A DNA stretch of 64,000 nt. Origin: Dactylosporangium siamense. GTDB taxonomy: Bacteria > Actinomycetota > Actinomycetes > Mycobacteriales > Micromonosporaceae. The DNA lies in NCBI RefSeq assembly GCF_016862795.1, contig NZ_BONQ01000125.1:124001-188000 (forward strand), in the 5' to 3' direction. The notes below the pieces were generated by a model that searched no databases, had not been told where the DNA came from, and saw nothing but the letters and a program-made list of their open reading frames with translations. A program made the position numbers and the translations under genes. Of this stretch, positions 7,444 to 17,866 are shown piece by piece. Positions within the stretch are counted from its first letter, which is position 1. The number at the start of each line of letters is the position of its first letter.

Positions 7444-8403
7444 TCAGCCGTCCTGCGGCTCGGCTCCGCCGCTTTCCGGTGGTGCGGCTTCGCCGCCTTC
7501 CGGTGGTGCGGCTTCGCCGCTTTCCGGTGGTGCGGCTTCGCCGCCTTCCGGTGGTGTGGCGGCGCGCGGCACGCCGGCCACCAGCAGCGCCGGCCCGGCG
7601 AGCAGCACCGCCGTCATCAGCGCCGGTTCGAGGTCCAGGCTCGCACCGGCGGCACTGTCGGTCGCCGTGCTCACCATGATCGCGGGTTGCGTGGTCCCAC
7701 AGATCGTGTCCGCGAGGGCCGCCGCGCTCAGCCAGCTCCCGGTCAGGTCCGACTGCGTGACGGCGGCCCCGACCGCGACCAGCGCCGCGCCCGCCACGAC
7801 CAGCCCGCGGCGGTCGGCCCGCCGGCCGGCGAGCACGAGCGCGGCGATGCCGGCGGCGGCGGCGAGCAGCCCGGGCCACGTCCCGCGCAGGGCCGGGACG
7901 AGCCGGTCGAGGTCGATTCCGGTCCAGCGGTCCGCGACGATCCCGACTCCCAGCACCACGGCCCCGGCCACGGTCGCCACGGCCCGGCCGCGCCGGTGGA
8001 CCCTCGGCAGCCGGTGCACGGCGCCGGCGAGCAGGACGACCGCGCCGAGCCGGACGCCGGCCGAGACCTGTTCCCACCGCACCGCCCGGCGTGCCGCATC
8101 GAGCAGCGCGGTCAGCGCCGCGGTGTCCGGCGGGCCATAGCCGAACCAGCCGGCGTCCGCGGGCCGGTCGGCGATCGCGGCGAGCTGGACCACCGGGACG
8201 GCGGCGAACAGGACACAGCCGGCGGCCAGGAGCCACCGCAGGCGCCTCGGCGCGGACCTGGCGCCCGCGGCGGCCTGCCACGCCAGCACCACGAACGCCA
8301 CCGCGGCGCACCGAAGCGACACCTCGGTCGCCGACACCGTCGCGGCCGCGACCGCCAGCGCACCGGTCACCCCGAACGCCAGCCACACCTTCGACAGCCG
8401 CAC
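7444..8403 (-). CDS. Integral membrane protein with repeat-built C-terminal tail
   Basis: A 319-residue protein with about eight predicted membrane segments made mostly of A, V, L and G. It ends in a hydrophilic tail encoded by four 24-bp tandem repeats (P-P-E-G-G-E-A-A and P-P-E-S-G-E-A-A alternating). The GTG at 8403 lies 44 bases after the rox stop on the same strand, so it is probably cotranscribed with rox. Not recognised as any known transporter; function unknown. The start is uncertain because no strong ribosome site is seen. Confidence 0.55.
   Translation of the reverse strand: MRLSKVWLAFGVTGALAVAAATVSATEVSLRCAAVAFVVLAWQAAAGARSAPRRLRWLLAAGCVLFAAVPVVQLAAIADRPADAGWFGYGPPDTAALTALLDAARRAVRWEQVSAGVRLGAVVLLAGAVHRLPRVHRRGRAVATVAGAVVLGVGIVADRWTGIDLDRLVPALRGTWPGLLAAAAGIAALVLAGRRADRRGLVVAGAALVAVGAAVTQSDLTGSWLSAAALADTICGTTQPAIMVSTATDSAAGASLDLEPALMTAVLLAGPALLVAGVPRAATPPEGGEAAPPESGEAAPPEGGEAAPPESGGAEPQDG
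7462..7557. repeat. Four tandem 24-bp repeats in coding sequence
   Basis: Units at 7462-7485, 7486-7509, 7510-7533 and 7534-7557 differ at one to three bases. They encode alternating P-P-E-G-G-E-A-A / P-P-E-S-G-E-A-A on the minus strand. The array is in frame and so can expand or shrink without breaking the gene. Confidence 0.9.
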
Positions 8404-8447
8404 CGCAGGATCGTGGCACACGGATCGGCTTCCCGTGGCCCGGCGGA

Positions 8448-10055
<1,608 letters not shown>

Positions 10056-10164
10056 CTACAAGCCCGCGCCTCGTCCCGTCCAATCTTTCCCCGCACTGAA
10101 CTACATCGGTGTACTTATCGATCATGTCTTCCGGCTGGTCGTGGCGCTGTCGTAGCGTCGGGAG

Positions 10165-10362
10165 GTGAGCGCGGCGGCGATGCAGACACCCGACGGCAGG
10201 TGGCGGGTCGAGGTCGGCGGCGTCGGGTCCATCGCGTGGTACACGTTGGTCGGCCCCGGCGTGTCGCGGGCCGTGCCGAGCGTCGACAAGCTCGCCGACG
10301 TGCTGCTCGAGGTGGGCGTCGACCTCAGTGACTTCATCGAGGCGTCGCCGGAAGCGGCCTGA
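10165..10362 (+). CDS. Small conserved-looking hypothetical protein
   Basis: A 65-residue protein if GTG 10165 is used, or 60 residues from ATG 10180, which has GGAGGTG 13 bases upstream. The sequence looks folded (R-W-R-V-E-V-G-G-V-G-S-I-A-W-Y-T-L-V then an amphipathic helix K-L-A-D-V-L-L-E-V-G-V-D-L-S-D-F-I-E). No domain is recognised. It sits 22 bases before another hypothetical gene on the same strand, so the two may form an operon. Confidence 0.55.
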   Translation: MSAAAMQTPDGRWRVEVGGVGSIAWYTLVGPGVSRAVPSVDKLADVLLEVGVDLSDFIEASPEAA

Positions 10363-10384
10363 GCGCAGCCGGTACCCTCGCCGC

Positions 10385-10732
10385 ATGTCCGCCTATGGTC
10401 CAGCCCTGTTCGTGTCCAGGAAGGACGGCGCCGAGGTGCCGGAGGACGAGCAGGAGACGATCCTGCGCCTCGCCCGGACCGCTGCCGGCACGGTGCGCCT
10501 GAAGGACGAGGAGGGCGCGCCGGCCGAGCCACGCGTCTACGACTACGACGAGTACGAGCCGCGTGCCGTCGGCATCCTGCTGTACTCCGGCTACGCCTAC
10601 GGGCAGCTGCCGGAGGAGATCCAGCAGGAGCGGGACGTGACGTGGGAGGACGAGATCGGCCGGGTCGCCGAGGCGGTCGAGCGCGCCGCTCCCGGCGTGT
10701 ACACGTTCGTCGGCTACGGCGTGGAGGACTGA
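10385..10732 (+). CDS. Hypothetical acidic protein
   Basis: A 115-residue protein, strongly acidic (clusters such as E-V-P-E-D-E-Q-E and Y-D-Y-D-E-Y-E-P-R). It starts P-A-L-F-V-S-R-K-D-G-A-E-V and ends with an aromatic G-V-Y-T-F-V-G-Y-G-V. The pattern suggests an alpha/beta domain but I recognise no family. GTACCCTCGCCG precedes ATG 10385, so TACCCT may be a -10 box of a leaderless message. Followed 49 bases later by the first TerD-like gene. Confidence 0.6.
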   Translation: MSAYGPALFVSRKDGAEVPEDEQETILRLARTAAGTVRLKDEEGAPAEPRVYDYDEYEPRAVGILLYSGYAYGQLPEEIQQERDVTWEDEIGRVAEAVERAAPGVYTFVGYGVED

Positions 10733-10781
10733 CGCGAAACGGCTTTGACCGCGTCGCGGTGGGTGCGGGACGCTCGTCGAT

Positions 10782-12857
10782 GTGCAACGAGTCCTGATCC
10801 CGCGTGACCTCATCGCCCTGCCCGCCGCCGGCACGCCCGTCGCGGCGGTGGCGTCGCTCGCCACCGTCACGGCGAACATCGCCCACTACGGGTTCGCGTT
10901 GTCGGCCCGGGCGTACAGCGTCCTCGCCGAGACCGGTGAGGACGAGCTGCGGGACTGGTGGGCCGGGGTCGAGCCGGTCCTCGCCGCGCTGACCGGCGAC
11001 GACAAGCGGATGGCGGATTTCGTCGTCTACAAGAACTTCCCGGCCGAGGTGCTCGCCATGGACGAGGCCGGGTACTGGCTCCGCCAGATCCTCATGTACT
11101 GGGGCCTGCCCAACGACCTGGTCACCGAGGACGTGGCGGAGCGGTCGCCGCTGGCGGACCTGCCGGCGCCGCGGGTCCTGCACCCGGCCGACGACGGCGC
11201 GCCGGCCCGCATCCTCGACGGGCTCGTCGCGTTGCCGGCCCGCTGGACCGACCCGCAGTTCGCCGACGTTGCCGCGCTCGTCGCCGCGCCCGTCGACCTC
11301 GCCGCGGTGTCCTTTGTGGAGAATCGCATCCGGCTCGCCGTGCTGCTGCTCGGGACGGGCGTCGCGGCACGGGTGGCGACCGCGACCGACGTGCTCCGGC
11401 TGGCGGTCTCGCTGTCCGGCGGTGACCCCGGCCTGCGCACGCCGCAGCGGCTGCGGCGCTTCACCCGGGCCGAGCGGCGCTACCTGCTCGGCCTGCTCGA
11501 GAGCGCCACCCACCTGCTCGAGGACGCCGCCCGCCGCCGGGAGCAGTTCAAGCGGCTGCTGTTCGCCCTGCACCCCGGCGACTACCGGGCCACCTTCCCG
11601 CGGGTCGTGGCGGCGTACGACGTGCTGTACACCGGCGCCCCGGTGCGCGGCTTCGCCGCCGACGTGGAGCGGCTGCTGGCCGAGCGGGACCCGGCCGTGT
11701 TCGACCGTCTCGCGGAGCGTCCCGGCGAGTACGCCCGGCGGCTGCACCACCTGCTGCTCACCTTTCGCACCGCGCCCGGCCTGGAATCGGTCGCCGGTCG
11801 GCTCACCACGTTGCAGCTGCTGAAGCTGCAGCGGCACCTGGAGACCACCAACGCCCGGCGGTGGCGGATGTTCCCGCCGCGCGGCGACTGGTCGAAGGCG
11901 CAGATCGTCGACGCCGAGCCGCACCGCCGGCTGGGACTCGGCCCGCGCGACGCGGTGCTCTCGGTCATCGGCGACGAGCTCACCCGGCGCCTCGCCGGCG
12001 TCGGCCCGGTCGCCCTCGACCCGGCCGCGGCGCGGGTGAAGCTGCCGACGAACGACGCCGAGCTGGCGCCGTACGGCCGCGGCACCGTGTTTCCGATCCC
12101 GGACCGGATCCGGTTCGTGCGGACCGCGTCGTACTGGGCGAGCGGACCCGTCGGGCACAACGTCTGGTATGACAACAGCTGGAACTTCTTCGACGCGGAC
12201 TGGACGCCGCTCGGCGAGTGCTGCTGGGACCGGCCGGGCCTCGGCGGCGGCTCGGTGTTCTCCGGCGACCCGACGAACTCCAAGGACCTGCAGGGGCGTG
12301 CCTGCCAGCTCATCGACCTGCACCTCGACGAGCTCGCCGGGGCCGGCGTCCGCTACGCGGTGTGGAGCCTGCTGTGCTACTCCCGCCGCACCTTCGCCGA
12401 CGCCGACGACGTGCACGCGGCCCTGCAGTGGGGCGAGGAGCCGCAGGAGGGCAAGCTGTTCGAGCCCAGCCGCACCCAGCTGTCGTTCCCGGTGCGGGGC
12501 AACCACCTGACCAAGTTCGTCGCCCACCTGGACCTGGCCCGCCGCGAGCTGGTGTACCTCGACGCGAACCTCCGCTCGCGGGTGCAGTCCGCGTCCAACA
12601 ACGGCGCGTTGCTCGCGGAGACCATGCCGGCCTACGTGGAGTACCTGGACAGCCTGCCCAGCGTGCACGACCTGTTCCGGCACGCACCGGCCGCCGCGGA
12701 CGGCCTGCCGGTGCGCTACGACGACGCGGACGCGGCCGTCACCGGGCCCGCCTACGTGTTCCGTCCGTCCAATCAGGACAGTAATTTCGCCCCCGTGGAA
12801 CTGGGTCCGGTGCTAGCATCGACGGGCGAGGCCATGGAGGTCCTTCCTTCTCCTTAA
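10782..12857 (+). CDS. Large TerD-superfamily protein, paralogue 1
   Basis: A 691-residue cytoplasmic protein. Its middle carries T-D-V-L-R-L-A-V-S-L-S-G-G-D, then R-R-F-T-R-A-E-R-R-Y-L-L (about 205-250). Its C-terminal 230 residues look like a TerD-type domain with a hydration-shell pattern (N-V-W-Y-D-N-S-W-N-F-F-D-A-D...L-I-D-L-H-L-D-E-L). The same two-part layout recurs in the gene at 28893-31052. TerD domains bind calcium and act in tellurite and phage stress responses; the exact role here is unknown. Start GTG 10782 is tentative. It is followed by a clear terminator. Confidence 0.6.
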   Translation: MQRVLIPRDLIALPAAGTPVAAVASLATVTANIAHYGFALSARAYSVLAETGEDELRDWWAGVEPVLAALTGDDKRMADFVVYKNFPAEVLAMDEAGYWLRQILMYWGLPNDLVTEDVAERSPLADLPAPRVLHPADDGAPARILDGLVALPARWTDPQFADVAALVAAPVDLAAVSFVENRIRLAVLLLGTGVAARVATATDVLRLAVSLSGGDPGLRTPQRLRRFTRAERRYLLGLLESATHLLEDAARRREQFKRLLFALHPGDYRATFPRVVAAYDVLYTGAPVRGFAADVERLLAERDPAVFDRLAERPGEYARRLHHLLLTFRTAPGLESVAGRLTTLQLLKLQRHLETTNARRWRMFPPRGDWSKAQIVDAEPHRRLGLGPRDAVLSVIGDELTRRLAGVGPVALDPAAARVKLPTNDAELAPYGRGTVFPIPDRIRFVRTASYWASGPVGHNVWYDNSWNFFDADWTPLGECCWDRPGLGGGSVFSGDPTNSKDLQGRACQLIDLHLDELAGAGVRYAVWSLLCYSRRTFADADDVHAALQWGEEPQEGKLFEPSRTQLSFPVRGNHLTKFVAHLDLARRELVYLDANLRSRVQSASNNGALLAETMPAYVEYLDSLPSVHDLFRHAPAAADGLPVRYDDADAAVTGPAYVFRPSNQDSNFAPVELGPVLASTGEAMEVLPSP

Positions 12858-12858
12858 G

Positions 12859-12877
12859 AATCGCTACGGCGATTTTT
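12859..12877 (+). terminator. Rho-independent terminator with UACG tetraloop
   Basis: AATCGC and GCGATT pair around the very stable TACG tetraloop and are followed by TTT. It starts two bases after the stop codon of the TerD-like gene. It is one of few hairpins here with a T run. Confidence 0.75.
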
Positions 12878-12950
12878 GCCACCTAGGGTCACCGCTTTCC
12901 TCGCGATAACCCTTTGCCCACCAGACGGACGGTTTTCTAGGCTCCGGGGC

Positions 12951-13949
12951 ATGGGACGCACCGTCGTCGTCGGCGACATCCACGGCTGCTTCGACGAGCT
13001 GATCGAGCTCGTCGACGCCGTGCGCCTGCGCCCCGACGACCTGCTCGTCAGCGTCGGCGACCTCGTCGACCGGGGTCCGAATCCCGGCGAGGTCATCCGG
13101 TTCTTCCGGCAGCGGCCGAACTCCGTCGTGGTCATGGGCAACCACGAGCGCAAACACGTCCGCGGCGTCCATTCCTACGCCCAGGAGATCACCCGGCTGC
13201 AGCTCGGCGACGGCTACGCCGCCGCGGTCGAGTGGATGGCGACCTTGCCGTACTTCTTCGAGAACGACGACCTGCGGGTCGTGCACGCCGCGATGCTGTC
13301 CGGGGTGCCCCTGGCGGCGCAGCGGGAGGAGATCCTCTGCGGCTCCACCAGCGGCGAACGGGCGCTCGCCGGGCTGTTCCCCGACGGGCACTGGCACGAG
13401 CACTACACCGACGCGAAGCCGGTCGTGTTCGGCCATCACGTGACCGGCCGGGAGCCGCTGCTGCGCGACGGCCGGGTGTTCGGCCTGGACACCGGCGCCT
13501 GCCACGGCTGGAACCTGACGGCGCTGAGCGTCCCGGACCGCACCGTCCACTCGGTGCCGGCGCACGCCGACCACTGGTCGACGACCCGGCGGGTGTGGCA
13601 GCTGCCGGTCCTGCGGTCCCGGCCCTGGCGGGACTGGACATGGCCGGAGATCGACGCCGCCGTGGCGCGGTTCTCCGCGGCGCCGGACGCCGGTGACTGG
13701 CTCCGCGCGGTCGCGGCGTGGGCGGGCGACCTGCGCGCGGCGCTGCCGGCCGTCGTCGCCGCGGCCCGGGACCTGGCCGGCCGGCTCACCGCCGAGCAGC
13801 TGCGGGCGCACCCCGCCGGGCAGGTGCTGTTTCAGGCCCGCGCCGGGCGGCTCGACGAGACCGCCCTCGCCCGGCGGTGCTCGACCCCGCGCCGGACGGC
13901 GGACCTGGCCGCGGCACTCGGACTGGAGCTGCCGGACCTGCCCGCCTGA
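12951..13949 (+). CDS. PPP-family metallophosphoesterase
   Basis: A 332-residue calcineurin-like phosphatase. The N-terminal half has all the metal-site motifs: G-D-I-H-G (residues 8-12), G-D-L-V-D-R-G near 37-43 and G-N-H-E near 62-65, with a later H-A-A and G-H-H. This is the PPP layout shared by serine/threonine phosphatases and diadenosine tetraphosphatase; substrate unknown. The last 110 residues are alanine-rich and unassigned. TAGGCT at 12938-12943 ends seven bases before ATG 12951, so transcription probably starts at the ATG (leaderless). Confidence 0.8.
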   Translation: MGRTVVVGDIHGCFDELIELVDAVRLRPDDLLVSVGDLVDRGPNPGEVIRFFRQRPNSVVVMGNHERKHVRGVHSYAQEITRLQLGDGYAAAVEWMATLPYFFENDDLRVVHAAMLSGVPLAAQREEILCGSTSGERALAGLFPDGHWHEHYTDAKPVVFGHHVTGREPLLRDGRVFGLDTGACHGWNLTALSVPDRTVHSVPAHADHWSTTRRVWQLPVLRSRPWRDWTWPEIDAAVARFSAAPDAGDWLRAVAAWAGDLRAALPAVVAAARDLAGRLTAEQLRAHPAGQVLFQARAGRLDETALARRCSTPRRTADLAAALGLELPDLPA

Positions 13950-13953
13950 GCGG

Positions 13954-14406
13954 CTACCCCATGTGGTGCAACAGCCAGTGCACCTCGGTCCACACCTCGG
14001 CGGGGTCGTCGTGGTGCGGCCCGTAGACCTCCCACCGCGGACCGGCCGGGGTGCGGTCGTGCGCGGCGCACCAGTCGGCGACGGCCTGATGCGCCGCGCC
14101 GAGTCCCGCGTACGACCCGCGGTGCACCGTCGTGGCGACCGGCCCGGCCGGTAGCGCGGACGCGGTCACCCGGCCGGTGAGCGGGCCCGGCCGGTCCAGG
14201 GCCACGCCGACCTCGACGTTCGGCACGTCGTCGAGGTACAGCATCACGTTGCGGCACCCGCGGTCGATGCCGGCCGCGCGCAGGCAGCCCCACACCTCGT
14301 CGAGCAGGCCCGGCCACACGGCCGGGAACTCCCGCCACGTCGTCGTCGCGGCGACCACCACCGTCGGCCGGGCCGCGGCCTCGCTCACCGTCACCTGGTG
14401 CGACAT
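13954..14406 (-). CDS. GyrI-like small-molecule-binding protein
   Basis: A 150-residue protein with the GyrI/SOUL-like effector-binding fold: an early T-V-V-V-A-A-T-T-T-W strand, N-V-M-L-Y-L-D-D-V-P, V-E-V-G-V-A-L, then the P-A-G-P-V-A-T-T-V-H-R-G-S-Y-A-G-L motif and a closing W-E-V-Y-G-P-H-H-D-D-P. It has no DNA-binding domain, so it is a stand-alone effector-binding protein that may bind cationic lipophiles or drugs. AAGGAG sits four bases before ATG 14406. Confidence 0.8.
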   Translation of the reverse strand: MSHQVTVSEAAARPTVVVAATTTWREFPAVWPGLLDEVWGCLRAAGIDRGCRNVMLYLDDVPNVEVGVALDRPGPLTGRVTASALPAGPVATTVHRGSYAGLGAAHQAVADWCAAHDRTPAGPRWEVYGPHHDDPAEVWTEVHWLLHHMG

Positions 14407-14551
14407 GAAACTCCTTCGATCCGTGAGGGGCCGAACGGTCAAGTCGGACGCCCATAAGGTCTATTTCCGGCACATCCGGCATATCGGAAACGTGGCCATG
14501 GTGTCCTCGGGTGAGGAGGCGTCGACGGCGACGCCGGACACGGGGGACATC

Positions 14552-14983
14552 ATGGGACGCACCAGGACGCGCAACAGCATCGTGACACTGATCGCGGTCT
14601 GCGGGATCGCGGCACTCACACCCGCCACACCCGCGGCCGCCGCGCCGGCACCCTTCGGCTCGGCCACCAAGATCGTGCTGGACCGCTCGGGCGGCTTCGC
14701 CGGCAAGCAGGACTCGTTCGTCGTGGACCGCACGACCGTCGGCGGCCAGCGGGCGCTGCGACTGGCCGGCAACTACCGGTTCAAGTGGCTGCGCAACTCG
14801 TACCAGCCGCGGAACCCCTGCTGCGACCGCTACGCGTACCGCGTCACCGTGTCCTACCGCGGCGGCTTCCGCAAGACCGTCAGGACCGTTCAGGGCACCG
14901 ACGCGCCCAAGATCCTGTGGGACGTCATCGGCGAGTCGGAGCGGTACGGCGTCCGCCCGTTCTCACCGGCACCCGCGGCCTGA
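14552..14983 (+). CDS. Small secreted protein
   Basis: A 143-residue exported protein. A signal peptide (R-T-R-T-R, then I-V-T-L-I-A-V-C-G-I-A-A-L) ends near T-P-A-A-A-A. The mature domain of about 110 residues is basic and strand-rich and contains a C-C pair (N-P-C-C-D-R-Y-A-Y-R-V-T-V-S-Y-R). No family recognised. GGGGGA precedes ATG 14552 by six bases. A longer in-frame start further upstream would put the signal sequence inside the protein and is rejected. Confidence 0.65.
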   Translation: MGRTRTRNSIVTLIAVCGIAALTPATPAAAAPAPFGSATKIVLDRSGGFAGKQDSFVVDRTTVGGQRALRLAGNYRFKWLRNSYQPRNPCCDRYAYRVTVSYRGGFRKTVRTVQGTDAPKILWDVIGESERYGVRPFSPAPAA

Positions 14984-15091
14984 CCGGCAGGCCCGTCACC
15001 GAGGTACCTGAGGACGATCGGCGCGCAGGGCCCGGGGGCGGTACGGTGCCTCGGCAGGCGGACGACGCTCAGGTCCCGCGGGGAGCGGTCG

Positions 15092-17866
15092 ATGAGCAGT
15101 CCGGACGAGCACGCAGAGGACGGGCCGCACATGACCGGAACCGGACGGCCGCGACCGGCGGCGCGTCTGCGTGAGGCCGTGTTCGGCCCGTCGCACGCCG
15201 ACGTGATCGCCCAGGTCGGGATCGTCCTGATCGCCTGGGGCTGGTTCGCGCTCAACGTGCGCGGCCCGATCGGGCCGGCCGCGCTCGGCTGGGTGCCCAA
15301 CCTGTGCTCCGCGGCGCTGGCCGGTGCCGCGCTCTGGACGGTCGGCGCCGACGCCCGGGTCAACCGGGCCGCCGCCCGGTTCTGGCGGCTCATGGGCGCC
15401 GGCACGCTGCTGGTCGGCGTCGGCTCGGTGGTGCGGGGCATCCAGGCGATCGACGACCCGGGCGGACGCATCGGCGCGGTGGACGGCGCGGTCTTCCTCG
15501 TCGCGGTGCTGCTGGAGGGCTGGGCCCTGCTGCGGCTGCCGCTGGGCCTGGACAGCCGGCCGCGCCGGGTGACGTTCCTGCTCGACGCCTGCACGGTGGT
15601 GGCGGCCGGCGGGCTGTTCCTGTGGCAGTTCTGGCTGCGCCCGTCCCTCGAGCAGGACGGCGGCAACCGCGCCGCGTTCTTCACCGGCCTGATCACCCTG
15701 GTCGTGTCGCTGCTGGCGCTGTTCGCCATCGTCAAGGTCGCGCTCACCGGCGGGTCCACCGTCGACCGGGCCGCGCTGCGGTGGTTCGGCCTCGCGATCA
15801 TCGTCGGTGCGCTCGCGTCCGCGCCGGAGGCGCTCCTGCCGCCCGGCGCGCCCAGCCCGAGCCAGCTGGCCGTGCCGCTCAGCTGCCTCTTCGCGGTGTT
15901 CGCCGCCCGCTGCGAGCGGCGCGACCGGCCCGCTCCGGACGCCGCCGTCGTGCACGGCCGCCGCCGCTCGTTCAGTGTCCTGCCCTACGTCGCGGTCGGC
16001 GCCGGCAACCTGCTGCTGCTGTTCGTCATGACCTCCAACAACGCCGGCGAGCGGCTCGGCGTCGCCGTCGGCGTGGTGATCCTCGCCGTGCTCGTCGTCG
16101 TCCGGCAGATGCTCACGTTTCAGGAGAACACCCGGCTGGTCGCCCGGCTCGACGCCGGCATGGTCGAGCTCGGCGACCGGGAGCGGCGGTTCCGGTCGCT
16201 GGTGCAGAACGCCTCGGACCTCATCACCGTCACCGACGCCGAGGGCATCCTCACCTACGTCAGCCCCGGCGCGACCCGGCTGCTCGGGCTCCCGGCGGAG
16301 CAGTGGCCGGGCCGGGCCGCCGCCGACATGATCTACGTCGACGACGCGGGGGAGGTCTTCGCCGCGTATGAACGGGTGATCAGCGAACCGGGCGTGCCGG
16401 TGGTGTTCCAGGCCCGGCTGGCGCACGTCGACGGCAGCTGGCGGTGGGCCGAGATCACCATGGCGAACCTCCTGCACGACCCCGGCGTGGCCGGCATCGT
16501 CTGCAACTCCCGCGACGTCACCGACGCCCGCGACTTCCAGCAGCGCCTCAGCCATCAGGCCAGCCACGACGCGCTCACCGACCTCGCCAACCGCAGCCTC
16601 TTCGGCGAGCGGGTCTCCGAGGCGCTCGCCGCCGGCCCGCCGGAGCGGCTGCGGGTGCTGCTCATCGACCTCAACGAGTTCAAGACCGTCAACGACACCC
16701 TCGGTCACGCCGTCGGCGACGCGCTGCTGGTCGCCGCGGCGGACCGGCTGCGCGGCGCGGTGCGGCGCGGCGACATCGTCGCCCGGCTCGGCGGCGACGA
16801 GTTCGCGGTCCTGCTGGAGCACGCCGACGACGCCGCCGCGCTCGCGGTCATCGCCCGGATCGCGGGCGCGTTCGAGGAGCCGGTCGACGTCGACGGGCAC
16901 CGGCTGCGGCTGGCCGCGAGCATCGGGGTGGCGCTCGGCACCGTCGCCGCGACCCCGCAGGAGCTGCTGCGCCGCGCGGACGTCGCGATGTACGCGGCGA
17001 AGGCCGACCGCGACGGCCCCCGCATCCGCCACGTCGACTACGCGGCGCCGCTGGACGTGCCGGTCCGCGCTCGCGCCACCCTGGAACGGGACCTGCGCAC
17101 CGGCATCGACGAGGGGCAGTTCCGCGTCGTGTACCAGCCGATCGTCGCCCTGGACGGCGTGCGCCTCGACGCCGGTGGCGTGCCGGCGATGGTCGAGGCC
17201 CTCGTGCGCTGGGAGCACCCCGGCCGCGGCCCGGTCCCGCCGGCCGACTTCATCCCCGTCGCCGAGTCGACCGGCCTCATCGTGCCGCTCGGCCGGTGGA
17301 TCCTGGAGCAGACCTGCCGGCAGGCCGTGACCTGGCACCACGCGCACGGCGCCGCCGCGCCGCGGATGAGCGTCAACGTGTCGGCCCGGCAGCTGCAGGA
17401 GGCCGACTTCGCCGCCGACGTCGACCGCGTCCTCACCGCCACCGGCCTCGCCCCGCAGCGGCTCACCGTCGAGATCACCGAGACGGCGACGCTGCACCCG
17501 AGCTGCGTGCAGTCGGTGCACGCGCTGCGGGCGCTCGGCGTGCGCATCTCCCTCGACGACTTCGGCACCGGGCACTCCAGCCTCAGCACCCTGCAGACCT
17601 GCCCCGTCGACGAGATCAAGCTCGACCGCGCGTTCACCGGCACGTGCACCGCGCCGGATGACCGTACCGTCGCCGCCGCGGTGATCCAGATGGCCCGGGC
17701 GTTGCGCATCGCGGCCGTCGCGGAGGGCATCGAGACCGAGGCCCAGGCGCAGCGGCTGCGCGAGCTCGGCTACCCGCACGGGCAGGGCTACCACTTCGCC
17801 CGGCCGCAGCCTCCGGAGCGGATCGACGCCCTGCTTGCGACCGGCCACCTGGTGCGCGCCGAGTAG
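15092..17866 (+). CDS. Membrane PAS-GGDEF-EAL cyclic-di-GMP protein
   Basis: A 924-residue bifunctional signalling protein. About eight to ten membrane helices fill residues 35-340, then PAS (365-480, S-D-L-I-T-V-T-D-A-E-G-I-L-T-Y-V-S), GGDEF (485-645) and EAL (675-915). G-G-D-E-F is intact near residue 567 with the inhibitory R-x-x-D five residues before. The EAL domain keeps E-A-L-V-R-W near 702, D-D-F-G-T-G, K-L-D and A-E-G-I-E-T. Both cyclase and phosphodiesterase activity are therefore possible; which one dominates cannot be read from sequence. Ribosome site GGGAG before ATG 15092. Confidence 0.92.
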   Translation: MSSPDEHAEDGPHMTGTGRPRPAARLREAVFGPSHADVIAQVGIVLIAWGWFALNVRGPIGPAALGWVPNLCSAALAGAALWTVGADARVNRAAARFWRLMGAGTLLVGVGSVVRGIQAIDDPGGRIGAVDGAVFLVAVLLEGWALLRLPLGLDSRPRRVTFLLDACTVVAAGGLFLWQFWLRPSLEQDGGNRAAFFTGLITLVVSLLALFAIVKVALTGGSTVDRAALRWFGLAIIVGALASAPEALLPPGAPSPSQLAVPLSCLFAVFAARCERRDRPAPDAAVVHGRRRSFSVLPYVAVGAGNLLLLFVMTSNNAGERLGVAVGVVILAVLVVVRQMLTFQENTRLVARLDAGMVELGDRERRFRSLVQNASDLITVTDAEGILTYVSPGATRLLGLPAEQWPGRAAADMIYVDDAGEVFAAYERVISEPGVPVVFQARLAHVDGSWRWAEITMANLLHDPGVAGIVCNSRDVTDARDFQQRLSHQASHDALTDLANRSLFGERVSEALAAGPPERLRVLLIDLNEFKTVNDTLGHAVGDALLVAAADRLRGAVRRGDIVARLGGDEFAVLLEHADDAAALAVIARIAGAFEEPVDVDGHRLRLAASIGVALGTVAATPQELLRRADVAMYAAKADRDGPRIRHVDYAAPLDVPVRARATLERDLRTGIDEGQFRVVYQPIVALDGVRLDAGGVPAMVEALVRWEHPGRGPVPPADFIPVAESTGLIVPLGRWILEQTCRQAVTWHHAHGAAAPRMSVNVSARQLQEADFAADVDRVLTATGLAPQRLTVEITETATLHPSCVQSVHALRALGVRISLDDFGTGHSSLSTLQTCPVDEIKLDRAFTGTCTAPDDRTVAAAVIQMARALRIAAVAEGIETEAQAQRLRELGYPHGQGYHFARPQPPERIDALLATGHLVRAE

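Noticed and set aside
7462-7557. Short regular repeats as a CRISPR array
   Set aside because: The 24-bp units are contiguous without spacers and lie in frame within a coding tail.
10122-12683. Long minus-strand frame opposite the first TerD-like gene
   Set aside because: The plus-strand protein shares motifs with a paralogue in this window; the minus frame has none.
14999-15054. Riboswitch (for example cyclic-di-GMP) before the GGDEF-EAL gene
   Set aside because: Only one 10-bp stem (CCGAGGTACC with GGTGCCTCGG) can be seen; no conserved riboswitch core.
14996-17848. Very long open frame on the minus strand opposite the GGDEF-EAL gene
   Set aside because: It is antisense to a protein with intact domains and contains only low-complexity R/A/G/E-rich text; a GC-rich artefact.
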